From Capsicum annuum (Eukaryota; Streptophyta; Magnoliopsida; Solanales; Solanaceae): DNA of 64,000 bases. Shown here piece after piece: positions 11,151 to 21,810 of the stretch (positions within the stretch are counted from its first letter, which is position 1; each line of letters begins with the position of its first letter). The notes under the pieces were generated by a model that was given only the letters and a program-made list of their open reading frames with translations, had not been told where the DNA came from and ran no database searches. Made by a program: the position numbers and the translations under genes. The stretch covers positions 78,176,240 through 78,240,239 of the forward strand of contig NC_061122.1 in the NCBI RefSeq assembly GCF_002878395.1, read 5' to 3'.

Positions 11151-12313
11151 ACCCTGATGAGGAGTAGGACTAACCCAAGGGGATAGAGCAATAATAGCTT
11201 GACTCTGGGGATGAACATTATGGCTCCCCTATCTAGTATATGGGCAATCCCTGAATTTGTGTCCCAACTTACCACAACCAAAACAACCTCTCTGCTCAGC
11301 CATACACTCTCCAGTATACGTCCTACCATACTTAGCACATGAAGGATAGTTAGGTCTATTACTCATACTTTCCTGAGACCTAGACACAGTAGGTCTATTA
11401 CTCACACTTTCCTAAGACCTAAACATAGTAGGTCTATTACCCTACTCCTGCCCGACTCTGGATATGGGAGTACTATCTGATGATGGTGCTGGAATAAAAG
11501 AACAGCTCTGAAACTGAGGACAGATCCCTCTAGAAATCTACTCTGACTATACCCTTGCTGCTCTGATCTAACTCTCTTATTCCCTCTCCCTCTCCCTCTC
11601 TTTCACCTTGTCTGCTTTAATCTGCTGGGCATGTATCATCAATCTAGAAAGATCCATCTCCCTATTGAGCATTGCGAAGCTACACTCTTTCATAATATAA
11701 CTTGATATGCTTGTCAAAAACATACTCATAATGGTCCTGGAATCAGCCATCATACTGGGAGCATACATAGACAACTGGTTAAATTTAAGACAATATTCCT
11801 TAACTATCATGGAGCCTTGTATCAATTTCATAAATTCTTCTAGTTTTTCTTTCCTCAGCTTCGGTGGAAAGAATCGGTCTAAGAACGTGTCCTGGAACAA
11901 CTGCCAAGTCATGGGAGCGGCATCCTCCCCTTTACTCTTCCCCAAAACTCCACCCACTCATAAGCAAAATCTTTCAAGCGATAGAAAGCTAGTTGCACAC
12001 TTTCTTCCTCTATTACATGCATAATTTGGGTGATCTTTTTCACCTCATCAAGATACATCTATGGGTCCTCACCTACCTTTGACCTATAAAACTCTGGCGG
12101 ATTTATCCGCATAAAATCCTAAACTCAAGCTGCAATAGAATTACCTTCTTGCAGAGGTGTAATAGAATACTGAACATTGGCCTAAGCATTAGCGGTAACT
12201 GCTTGGGCTAGCGCCTAAAAAGCTACCCGAAATTCAGCATAAGTCACCATTTTATTTAAAGGATCAATGGGTTGAGGTCATTCATTTTTTCTGTGAGCTA
12301 TACAAGGAGGCAT
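11151..12313 (-). pseudogene. gag: C1 gag (capsid and CCHC zinc knuckle, broken)
   Basis: The start is taken at ATG 12313-12311 (MPPCIAHRKNE), about 195 bases inside the PBS, which suits the family leader. The capsid-like region follows at about 12110-11680, with FMRINPPEFYRSKVGEDP, VQLAFYRLKDFAYEWVEFW and TWQLFQDTFLDRFFPPKLR. A run of GAGAGG repeats (11578-11605) encodes Lys/Arg/Glu repeats. A fully conserved CCHC knuckle, CFGCGKLGHKFRDC (C-x2-C-x4-H-x4-C), lies at 11244-11285 and is the nucleic-acid-binding nucleocapsid motif. Several in-frame stops, including one 11 residues after the start, show decay. The knuckle and the DPG-type protease frame suggest a Del/Tekay-like chromovirus, which is a tentative lineage call. 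Confidence 0.88.
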
Positions 12314-12507
12314 TTTCTATCATAAATGAGCACGAATTAACAGCAGAGAGAAATAGTCATAGGCACGAAACACTTGTGAAAGAAAGAAATGACTTTTCCT
12401 AAAACGTCCCGTAGCCTCTTGTTCATAGATGTGGCATGCTACACACCAATGATCAATACTCTACATAACGCAGCTTGTCAGACTCCCTAAGACTCCTTTA
12501 AACCTTA

Positions 12508-12520
12508 GGCTCTGATACAA
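12508..12520 (-). other. C1 primer-binding site (tRNA-Met type)
   Basis: On the element strand this reads TTGTATCAGAGCC, one change from the canonical TGGTATCAGAGC complement of initiator tRNA-Met. It starts four bases from the 5' LTR end. Confidence 0.88.
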
Positions 12521-12524
12521 AGCT

Positions 12525-14845
12525 TGTAACACCCCAAGATCCCATCCCAAGAAATCACATGGTGCTTAAGGCCATACATGACCTCAAGCTAACCCTCTGA
12601 GCCTGTCATCTTCTCTATAACCCACTATGACAATAATCAAGTTGTAATAAAGAAAAATAATCATATCATGAACATACTGGAATACAAAGAAATACTCCTT
12701 GTACAGTAAAAATACTAAAGTTCTGTACATATTGGTACTCTATTCTGACAAAATCCTCTACTACATAAGACTGAGGAGCCATTAGGACAGATCTCCAACT
12801 GACCCGTACTAAACTAGAAACAAACAACCATCTACTATCAAGACAAAAACCGAGAACATAGGTCCTCGAACCATGAGGACTCAACCACTGTATGAATATA
12901 TATGGGGGTACTTAAAGATCACTTTCGCTGCTGAGACTGAGCACCTAAACCTATATCACGAGAAAATATAGAATACAGAAGAGTATGGGAATCAGTACTT
13001 TGCAATATACTGAGTATATGGGGTGCAGGCAACATTTAAATAATATCATAAATGTATAAGAAAATCATGCATGCTGATATTAATGACTCTCTTTGCTTGA
13101 GTTACCTGAAACATATTTTCCATAAATCATCAATAATAACACATGCTTCATAAATCTCATAAACCGTTGGACTCAACTCAAACTCTTTGAATCATGACTT
13201 AGAGTGACTCAGTAACTCATGAAACTTGGACTATTATGGACTTGGGAGTTTCTTATAACCGACATAAACCATGTGAGATTACATAGAGTCCAACGTCTTG
13301 CCCATATTGGGGAAAGCTGTTCTATCCTTGCCATCGGAGTAGAAGCTTAACTTTAGTGATAACTTTCATAGAGTTTGTCCCTTAATCTTAATCCTACGGT
13401 GGGATATAGTTCTGGGGAAGTAGGATGCGTTAAACCCATACTTCCTGCTCGGTAGTAAATACTACTCCCAGACTTAAGCTCAGAACGCATTAGGAAATCC
13501 ACCTTAATCAACTCAAGGGTTTATCATGAAGATCAAAATATAAATATATATCTCATTTGTAAATCATAATCAACTTGTGTATTCCTAACTCGACTAAATC
13601 TCAAAATAATCTTTCCCATCATCAAGTACACTTGCTTTTCAAATCATATCAAGTTTCAAATCTTCCAGAAAACATCATAGAACTCGTTCTTGACTCTCAA
13701 GCTCAATATCAATATATATTCAATAGAAAAACTTCTCATGGAAAAACATAAATCATGACACTTATCATAAATCAATTAGAAATTATCATTTCATGATAAC
13801 AATATACAACTCATGACATAAATTCTTAATTTAAGAAATAAGACAATGAAGTAGTCATATGTATCAATCTTGTATAGCTCAAATCTCATAAATCCTTGAT
13901 AAAATAATTTGGGTGTAAACCCACTTTGCAAAATTCATGAAATTCAATAGAAATTAAATCTTTGGGCACAAGAGCGAAAGAAGTGTTCTTGTTTAAAATC
14001 CCACATACCTTAATCTTTGAAATTTGATAAACTTTATTGATTGACACTTTATCCACACTTGAAAAAAACAATTCTTGAAGCCCACACTATGAGGAACTTG
14101 GTTCTTGAAGAAATTTTAAAGATTTACGGATGATTCTTGAAAGATTTATGTAGTTGATATAACCCTAGATATATTATCTGAAGAGAATTGGAAGAGAAAA
14201 AGATGGAATTAGCGTTTGGATGGGATTCTCATATTTATAGAGGCCTCCAAAATATGGGAAAATACCAAAATACCCTTGCAAAAACGTCTCTAAATTGCTG
14301 AAAAAATAGTTGACGACATCCGTGACAGGCCGTCAGACCCGTGATAGGCCATCACGAAATGTCGTCACAAAAGGGTCGAATTTTATGATTTTCTGCCTAA
14401 GCTAACGAAGTCATCAGAAATGTCATGAAAAACATGACGAAGACATCAAAAATGTCGTCAAAAACATGACAGTCCGTCAGAAACGTTGTCACCCTTTTTC
14501 AAATTAACCTGCTGGAGTAAAATGGGTATAACTCTTTGCTCCCGTATCGAATTTTGATAAAATTAGTATCGTTGGAAAGCTAATTCAATTATATGTGTGT
14601 TGATAGGTCATGAGCTCAAAAATTCCAAGTATAATGAGATATATCCTTGTTTGAAATTGACTATACCAATATCCTTCCCAAGAATTCAATCGGTAAGGAA
14701 TGTTTTGATTCACCCAATCGTTAGGACATATTTAAGGCCTTAATACACACCATCCTTGATCAGAAAACAACCCAAAACATTATAATTTATTTCTTATGAG
14801 CTTTATTCATGGTTTCACTATTGGTTAGAGTCTTGGGGTATTACA
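12525..14845 (-). repeat. C1 5' LTR, full length (2,321 bp)
   Basis: In + coordinates it starts TGTAACACCCC and ends GGGGTATTACA, giving TG...CA ends with an 11-bp imperfect inverted repeat. The PBS lies directly to its left, which fixes element orientation as minus. Its right 1,042 bp match the truncated 3' LTR. It contains the TGACG cluster at 14290-14500. It ends inside E1 gag; the base after 14845 resumes the Tat-type reading frame. Confidence 0.94.
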
Positions 14846-15013
14846 ATTTGCAGGGTTAATAATAGGGAATGGAGGAGGAGGCATCCCACTGACCCAAACT
14901 CTATACATTTCCATCATTTGTTGCATTAGTCTCAAATTATCTTCCTTTAAACTCTCATTTTCCTAACTCTTTGTTTGATCCATGATGTCACTCTTTATAT
15001 CCTTGTTGGACAT
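14846..15013 (-). pseudogene. gag: Tat/Ogre-like gag, N-terminal part
   Basis: The minus-strand frame starts at ATG 15013-15011 (MSNKDIKSDIMDQTK). One TAG stop follows at codon 17, then ENESLKEDNLRLMQQMMEMY and RVWVSGMPPPPFPIINPAN continue to the C1 boundary. A coiled-coil-like leucine/glutamine segment followed by W-x-SG-x-PPP is a family feature of Tat/Ogre Gag N-termini. The remainder resumes at 6533 on the far side of C1. Apart from that stop the frame is open, so the gag decayed slowly or the family is fairly young compared with its neighbours. Confidence 0.7.
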
Positions 15014-16646
15014 AATTAACCCTTTCTTGAATTTGGTGTGATGTAGAGGACTAGCCAAAATGCCACAAACCAACCACCCTAAACTAAGTGAACAAGAGAT
15101 GACAAATGTGTTAGAGTTTAATATTTATTCAAAAAAAAATTCTCTTTTTTCTTTTAAAAATATCACTGAACCCAAGAAAGGTGCCTGTGTATCTCACTCC
15201 CGAAAGATGAGAATCAGGCGTGCATAGTTCGTGAAGTTTGGCCACAAAAGGGCTATTAAAAATCTTATTCTTTTTCTTGACTATTTAAGAAGAAAAGAAA
15301 ATAACAAATTGTCAAAATAATTGACAAATTTTTTTTTGATTTTTCAGCTTTAATATCCCTATACAAACTGAAACCTATGATTACCAAATAAGAATCTTTT
15401 TGGGTTTTCAATTTTAAATTTCATACGAAAATGAAATTGGAACCTATTAAAGAAAAATCTTTTAAACAAATACTCTAAATGAAAAGTGTAAGAATTTTTT
15501 TTTTAGTATTTTTTTAAATTTCTATACCAAATGAAACCAATGATTACCAAGAATAATCTTTTTGGGGTTTTCAATTTTGAATTTCATACGAAAATGAAAC
15601 TTGAAACTATGAAAAGGTAAATCGTTTTGTGGTTTTATTTTATAGGTATATATAGGATACCTACTCTAATAAAAAGTTAAGAAAATCTTTTTGGATTTTT
15701 TAAATAAAATCTCCGAACCCATAATATGTTGTCTACGTATCTCACTCCTGGGAGAAAAGAATCAGGGGTGCGTAGTTCATCCAGATTGGACAATTAAGGA
15801 TGAAATAACAAACTAAACCTGACTTGAGAGATACAACCAAAGATAAACAATGAACAACATCAATAAAATCTTTTTGAGTTTTTAGTTTAACACTTCACAT
15901 AAAACTGACACCAACAATTATGAAAGAAAAATATTTTTGGTATTTTTGTTATATGAAATGTACAAAACCTCTACCATTTATTTTTTGAATTTTTCTTTTA
16001 TAAAAAACTCCTATGAAGGAAAAATCTTTTTGAAATTTTTGAATTATGAATGCTTACTAAAGAAATTAGAAGAAAATCTTTTTAAATTTTTGAATTGTGA
16101 AAAACAAAAGTCATAAAGAACTCTAAAAAACCATGAAACTCTTTTTTTTTTACTTATTTTTTTCTTTTTCCCTTTTTTTTATTTTTCCATGGCTACACAC
16201 CTTTCTTTAATTCTAGCATATGCTTTCCCCAAATTAGTCCATCAAATGACCATATTACCCTCAAAGATACAACAATTAGAACGTTGGGATGCTTTAGTGG
16301 TAAGTCTCCTATAAAGGACCAAGTGGGTCCCGCTAGATCTCAATATGATACACATAAGCATGACCTAAAGGCTGACCTACGCTGAAGCCTACTAACAAGA
16401 AAGTTTAGGGAAGCATATAATTGATAGTAGCTGCTTTGCTTTCCACCTACTCCATATATCCGATGGCTCCCCCTTATAATATAAGGATGACACAACTAGA
16501 GTTCGTGTACACGATGTGTACTCTGGTACTTATTGCAAATAAAATTGACTAGGGTTATGCAAAGAATGCCAAATATAAAGCGGTAACACATAAAAAAAAC
16601 TATAAATGTGTAGCATGTAGGAACTCAACAATGATAAAATAATAAC
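15014..16646 (-). other. E1 leader between PBS and gag
   Basis: Non-coding, very AT-rich. It holds two copies of a conserved segment (GTATCTCACTCC, then GAATCAGG and TAGTTC) at about 15170-15240 and 15720-15790. A related third copy is at 4785-4850. Between them is a 163-base-spaced direct repeat (15367 and 15530). Segments of A/T-rich AATCTTTTTGG words recur down to about 16140. At 16200-16500 is a non-repetitive stretch with no domain that I recognise. Confidence 0.6.
15367..15613. repeat. Direct repeat in E1 leader (about 163-bp spacing)
   Basis: Copies begin TGAAACCTATGATTACCAA (15368) and TGAAACCAATGATTACCAA (15531). Both continue with AATCTTTTTGG, TTTTCAATTTT and ATTTCATACGAAAATGAAA. 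Further shorter echoes follow to about 16090. Confidence 0.8.
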
Positions 16647-16855
16647 ACAAACACTAACGCAGACAATGTTTATACACCCACAATATCAAACTAAGCCGAT
16701 ACAACTCCAAAAAATAAGCTCAAATTCTAAAAAGTCCCCAGAAGAGTTGCCAGAGCAGTCACACCCCTTTTTTAGAATTTGAGATTATTTTTTGGAGTTG
16801 TATCGGCTTAGTTTGATATTATGGGTGTATAAACATTGTTTGCGTTAGTGTTTGT
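16647..16855. repeat. 87-bp inverted repeat with the E1 PBS in the loop
   Basis: Left arm 16647-16733 and right arm 16769-16855 are reverse complements, with 3 mismatches that I count in 87 positions and no gap. The 35-base loop (16734-16768) contains the complete PBS and the LTR end. The right arm is the last part of the LTR (U5). The left arm is an inverted copy placed just inside the PBS. Beyond the arms no similarity continues. A transcript crossing it could fold into an 87-bp duplex. Confidence 0.95.
16734..16752 (-). other. E1 primer-binding site (Tat/Ogre type)
   Basis: On the element strand this reads TGGCAACTCTTCTGGGGAC. It resembles the TGGCGACTCTGCTGGGGAC-type PBS known from Tat/Ogre elements, with two changes. 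It lies four bases from the LTR end (GGGGTGTGACT) and inside the hairpin loop. Confidence 0.85.
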
Positions 16856-18922
16856 TTTAACCAAAAAGAATTGTTTTAAGTTTGAAAAGATTCTTATTAT
16901 TAAAGTGACAAAATAAAAATTATTTTGAAAAAGGATTATTTACATTTAAATTCAGATTCACGTCTTGACATAAATCTGATGTGCCAAGTCACCTTTGAAA
17001 AATCCTTTTTCAACCTAATTTGACTCTTTAAAACTGGTTTGCAAACAGAGATTCCGGTTTAGGAATTCTATTGACAGAGGGGAAGGTTTTAGGCACCCCT
17101 CAGTCCTGTGGTTTGACCATGGCCACTTGGTAGAGCATATCGTCTAATTTGATACTATGAATGTCTAAACCACACAAAAGCATACACAATAATCAAACAA
17201 ACAACAAACAAAATGAATCCCAAAATATATAATGTCTAGTCCAATTATACAGTCCCAAAATAAAAAATTCTAAAATGTAAACCTACACTAATCCTAAACT
17301 ACTCTCCAATGCTTTACCCAATGCCTCAGGCCTTTATCACAGATGTCCTCGGAGTATAAAATCCTTTTGGGCATTTCCCGGTGAATGAGTACAATATAAC
17401 CTCGAGACATTCCTGGGAAAATGAATACATCTTCAAATCTTGTGCGATAAAATAAACAAAACTATTCACACCCACATTCAAACATTCAACAAAGAACCAT
17501 TCCTAAAATTTGCCTACTTGACTTTGCATTTGCCTGCTAGTTTCGATTATCACAATTTCAACAAATTCAATATAATCAATGATCCAAAATTAAACCAAAA
17601 TCACTTTATCAATCTTTCAACTCCCGCTGCTAAATTAATTTTTATTCTCAATGAGACATTATTTCATTAAACAATTCATAACCCAAAGAAATCAAACAAG
17701 TACCAATTCGATCACCAATCAAGATCAACCAACATACAATAATTAATCTAATGCACCAAATATCATCAACAATGAAATAAAAAAAGAGAGACAAAACAGA
17801 ATTAGACCTCAGTTCATAGCTTTCAAACTCAAATATTAATTGAGTGAAAAAATAAATAACGCATCCAAATATCCCGAGTAAAACCTTAATAAACATACCC
17901 ACAATTTGAATCAAAAATCATAAAAAGTGAAGACTCTTATCCATTCCTTACGCTATGATTTTGTCTCATTGGTGGATTTTTGGTAATTCTTGTCCTCTCG
18001 ACAACATTTTATGGTAGTTCTTGGGAAGGGTCAATAGAGAACAAACCCATTTTAGGTGTTGGTCACTGGTTTGGAGGTTTTGTCGTGGGGGTTGTTATTT
18101 TTATCTCGTCGTAGTTCCGACGAACTCAAACGGGTCAACAAAATAGAGAGCAGATCAAATCTCAGGCAATAGTGGTGTTTTTCCAATGAAAACTCATCGA
18201 AAAAGTGAACCCACTGTCAATTTCCCTCTCTAATCTACAATTTCCCTTTTTTCTCACTCGTTTGTTCTCTATCTCCCTCCATCTACCTTTTCGCTCCCAA
18301 TCAAATATGTGACTAGTTTTGTATATGTATTTTGTGTCATGTATATTGATAGCCATGGAGTATATGTGTGTCCCTCCCTTTTCTAGTGAATTTGTGCGTC
18401 TGTATCACTATGTGTGTATGAAAGAAGAAAAAAATAAACAATTATGGCTATGTGTGCGTGTATTATCTAGTAAGAGACATGAAAATTATTGTGTGTGCGT
18501 GCGAAGAAGAAGAAAAGGAAAGGAAATGGAGTTCTCTCCTTCACTGTGTATGTGTGGTGTGTGTATGTATTATATTATCTATGGAAATATAATGAAGGAT
18601 GTGTGTATGAATATGATGCCCCCCCACTTGAATATTGTGATTTTTTTCTTTTCTGTATGTGTGTGAATATATATATATCTTATGTTGTGTATTTGTCTCA
18701 TATATAAATGAAAAATGGTGAGGTCCCCATGGGATAAGGGGGTATAGGGTGTGGGGTAGGGTAGTGAGGTGGGTGAGTTGGTTAGGATAGGGTTGTTAAT
18801 TTGTTGTGAATTTGTTACTTAGATTCTTGTCGGTAAAATTATTAAATGGGTAAGGGTGTATGATAAAGTGAGGTAAAAATGGATAAATTGGGTTTTGGGA
18901 GGGACAAAATTAGGTGTCTATA
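16757..18922 (-). repeat. E1 5' LTR (about 2,166 bp), Tat/Ogre-like
   Basis: In element orientation it starts TATAGACACCTAATTTTG (the family usually starts TGTAGACACC) and ends GGGGTGTGACT. Around 17065-17125 the element strand reads GGGGTGCCTAAAACCTTCCC, close to the GGGTGCCTAACACCTTCCCC block typical of Tat/Ogre U5. The PBS is directly to its left. The other LTR must lie beyond the left edge. Near its start lie a G-rich stretch (18731-18761), a GT-rich microsatellite (18490-18570) and AT runs. Confidence 0.85.
18731..18761 (+). other. Potential G-quadruplex in E1 LTR
   Basis: Five G runs (GGG, GGGGG, GGG, GGGG, GGG) are separated by loops of 2-4 bases. This meets the usual G3+N1-7 pattern. 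It lies about 160-190 bases inside the LTR start, so probably in U3, on the antisense strand of the element. Confidence 0.75.
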
Positions 18923-19429
18923 GTTAGCCTACTTGCTCTCATAATCTAGGTTATATAGTTCAACTACCTACATGCTACATGTCTAGTAGTTCATTTGCTC
19001 ACATGCTACTTTATAATTAATTTTTTCACACACTACTTTATGGTTCGTATGCTCATTTATTACATGCTTTAATATCTCACTTGCACATAAATCACATATT
19101 TCTATAACTTAATTTTCTACATGACACAAGCTTATTAGGTTTATATATTGATATGTTTAGTGCTCTTTCATACTAATCTGATTGTGTGTCACAGATCCTA
19201 TACGACTTATCCACATATTATATTTCCCTCTATGCTTATTTATGTGAGTATTAACATATTGGGATAAAGTTTCCTCACATTAGGATATAATGAGAATGGT
19301 GTCCAGGAAATGATGGGCATATAAATACTAGTACAAACCTTAACATAGATAGGTAGCTTAGTCTAATAACCTATTTAGAGGTTCGACACAAAATGCTAGT
19401 TTTATGCTGACAGCTATTTGATCTTACAA
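18923..19429. other. Unassigned sequence between E1 and E2
   Basis: No gene, domain or LTR boundary recognised. It may be a decayed part of the E2 polyprotein or the original insertion site of E1. Repeated words such as CATGCTAC occur around 18965-19010. Confidence 0.3.
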
Positions 19430-19780
19430 GATTCACCTATGAGATAAAATATGGAAAGAAAAAAAAGTTGAGCCCCAATATGTCAGGCCTTATAGAATTA
19501 TAGTGATAATTATCTAAATATCTATAATTTCATGTGTCCATTTTACAGAAATATATGGGAGATTCATTCTTTATTGTTCTCCCTTAATGATAGCAAAGGA
19601 TCAAGGGGCGATCATTTAAAAAAATCCACAAAGCCATTTTGATTTGTTTGGATAGGAAGTTGAGGACAAAAGACATAGGCTCTAGTAAAGTGTTGGTGGG
19701 AGAACATTAATATAGAACAAGCTGTTTAGAAAGTAAAAGATGATAAGAAGACTTGATACCTCTCCTTATTCAAAACACCA
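19430..19780 (+). pseudogene. pol: E2 integrase C-terminal remnant
   Basis: Plus-strand frames show KKLSPQYVRPYRII at about 19460-19500. FHVSILQKYMGDSF follows in a second frame (about 19530-19575), then RKLRTKDIGSSKVLV (about 19655-19700) and DDKKT with LSLF (about 19740-19770). These match, in order, the C-terminal integrase region of plant chromoviruses (GKLSPRY-x-GPY, FHVSMLKK, VRKLRTK, W-E-E-DM). There are several stops and at least two frame changes. It is followed 400 bases later by a PPT and LTR in the same orientation, so it is the tail of a plus-strand element. Confidence 0.72.
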
Positions 19781-20186
19781 ACAGAAGGATTTTAAAAATA
19801 TGTTCTCCCCTCATACGATCACACATTGAACTATCATTTGATTATTTGATACCTCGCTTACATTTAGTATTCTTAGGTATAAAATTATTGATTAAATTAC
19901 TTAATTTTATGTGCTCTACTTTTCTAAAGAAGAAAATAAGGAAGACTACACTATACTAAAATAGTTTTCACTAAATTGCATGTCCAAGAGATAAGTTTTT
20001 TTGTCATATTCTCATTTCATGTATTATATCTATTGAGATGACATGTGTCTCTTGTCTATATAATATTTTAGTTAGCCCAAAGATTTTGTGTAGCACTATT
20101 TACATAAGAAACTCTAGGAAATTCTTTTGTGGAACTTTAGGGTTAATAAGGCCATTAGCTATATCTTTATTCGAGGATGAATGATC

Positions 20187-20199
20187 TAAAGGGGGATGA
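20187..20199 (+). other. E2 polypurine tract
   Basis: TCGAGGATGAATGATCTAAA runs into GGGGGATGA directly before the LTR start TGTGACGTCAC. This ACGAATG...A3G5 arrangement is the usual plant chromovirus PPT and fixes the strand. Confidence 0.85.
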
Positions 20200-21810
20200 T
20201 GTGACGTCACATTCATTTCAAAACATGCATGGCCAACTTAGCATTGATAAAAGTATTTAAATTCGAGGTAAAGAGATATTTGAGTTTAAATTTAAAGTTA
20301 AGTGTTAAATTAATGCAGAGGGATTAATATTTTAAAACACATAATAAAATAAGAGACGTGCTTGCTTGACTTGATTAAGCTAGTAGGTGACCAGTAGGTG
20401 CATCGATTACTTAGACTATTGGACCAAATTAATACCTACATTATTTGACTTATTTAAGGCCCAAATCAAATAAAAGAATAAGGGAAGGATGACCAACCCA
20501 TCACCTATGCTATTTAAGGCCCAAATATCCAGCCCAATACCTAATCTATTTAAGCCCCAAATGACCAACCCAATACCAATTTGTTTAAGGCCCAATACAA
20601 TGTGATCCAATTAGAAATAAACTAGGCATCACCTACTTGGACTATTTTTGATCAACTTAATATATCCAAGCAGGTGCACCACCTACTTAACCAAGTTGTG
20701 ACTGAAAATGAGAATAAAGAGGTAATTCAACATGCCCTCTTTTAAAGTTTAGGACCATCTCAATCTCTTCATAATTCCATTGAAAAAAAATTATATTTTC
20801 TATGTTCTCTCTCTAGCTTCATCAAAGCTTATAATAGTAACCCTAAATTTCCATTTGGGTTCTTAAGGATTTCCCCTCCTCCATGTTAAAGGTAGGTGAA
20901 CAATTCATGTGTTCAACTTAATTTTATCATGGGATATTATGGAAATCAGATTCTTTATATGTATAGTGTATGAAATCCCTCTTTAAGCATGATAGTCACA
21001 TTTTCCTTACTTCTAAGAGAATGTCTTCTTCGTTGGCTCAAATATGAAGAGAAGTTTAAAGTATTGAAGAATCTAAGTTAGGAGGATAAAAATTTTATAA
21101 TTTTGAGGCAAGTTTCTACCTCTATTTTATCCCCCGTTATATATATTTTGGTGGAGAATTTTGTACGTTTGGAAATATCCTACTATTATGCTAAAATGAA
21201 TTTTGGGACTGTTTTAGGTTGTTTTGTGTGTACTTTTATACGAGCTATTGGATTGCCTTATATAATGGTTGTACTAAGGTGGAAATGAAATGTATGATCT
21301 TGGGGGGAGGGGGGAATGGTATGGTGATTTAGTAATATTGGGACAGTCATAAAGTGGTCCCTTTAGCTTCAGTAGTGAGATTATTTGAGCATTTTAAATG
21401 TAATGTAGATAAAACACACGTGTCGATAACTATGTAATCCATGAGTTCATATCACAGGCCATATTGTGATATTTAGGTACTATTTTCTATCAATAGGATA
21501 AGGGGGTATATCTAAAAAGGTGGAGAAATCATGGAATCCTCCTAAAGGATAAAAAACTTAAAAGCTATGGTGGTACACCACTAATTAGATATTGTATATG
21601 CTTAATGCCCACACACTTTTGTTATTGTATTATATCTGTCATGAATACAAAGAAGTGTTGGAAAATCTTACAAGAAGTTTTTATGGAGTATAGATGAGAT
21701 CAGATGAGAAAGGGTTGAAAGAACGCCCTTAATTTGATAACCAGGGGCTTACTGCCTAGCTGCTATGTTGGTAAGGCTAAGTAGCCCAAATATGTTAATT
21801 AGCTACTAAT
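20200..21810 (+). repeat. E2 3' LTR (5' about 1.6 kb recognisable)
   Basis: Starts TGTGACGTCACATTCATTTC after the PPT. It matches, in reverse complement, 37985-39499 (LTR start TGTAACATCTTATACATTTC) over long stretches, for example AAACATGCATG-x-CCAACTTAGC. Similarity fades at about 21810 and the LTR 3' end is not found. Internal repeats at 20451-20600 are shared with the E3 copy. This is the same LTR family as E3 in opposite orientation. Confidence 0.8.
20451..20600 (+). repeat. Short tandem repeat in E2 LTR (about 36 bp)
   Basis: Three to four units are built on TATTTAAGGCCCAAAT plus GACCAACCCAATACC. The reverse-orientation equivalents are at about 39130-39260. Confidence 0.7.

Larger units (their letters stand above)
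6534..14845 (-). mobile_element. Chromovirus C1 (Del/Tekay-like Ty3/gypsy), nested in E1 gag
   Basis: Minus-strand element in the order 5' LTR (12525-14845), PBS (12508-12520), gag, protease, RT, RNase H, integrase (12313 down to 7796), PPT (about 7577-7606), 3' LTR (6534-7576). The domain order PR-RT-RH-INT defines Ty3/gypsy. The 3' LTR keeps only its first 1,043 bp, the other about 1.28 kb being lost, so no TSD pair can be seen. The two LTRs differ by several percent by eye (5 of 60 bases between 6841-6900 and its partner). The polyprotein has many stops and frameshifts. The element splits the Tat-type gag of E1, so it inserted later than E1. Confidence 0.93.

Noticed and set aside
11707..12024. 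105-residue open frame (+)
   Set aside because: Antisense to the C1 gag, whose capsid motifs are clear on the minus strand.
18319..18707. Two overlapping Cys-rich open frames (+)
   Set aside because: Produced by a GT-rich microsatellite inside the E1 LTR.
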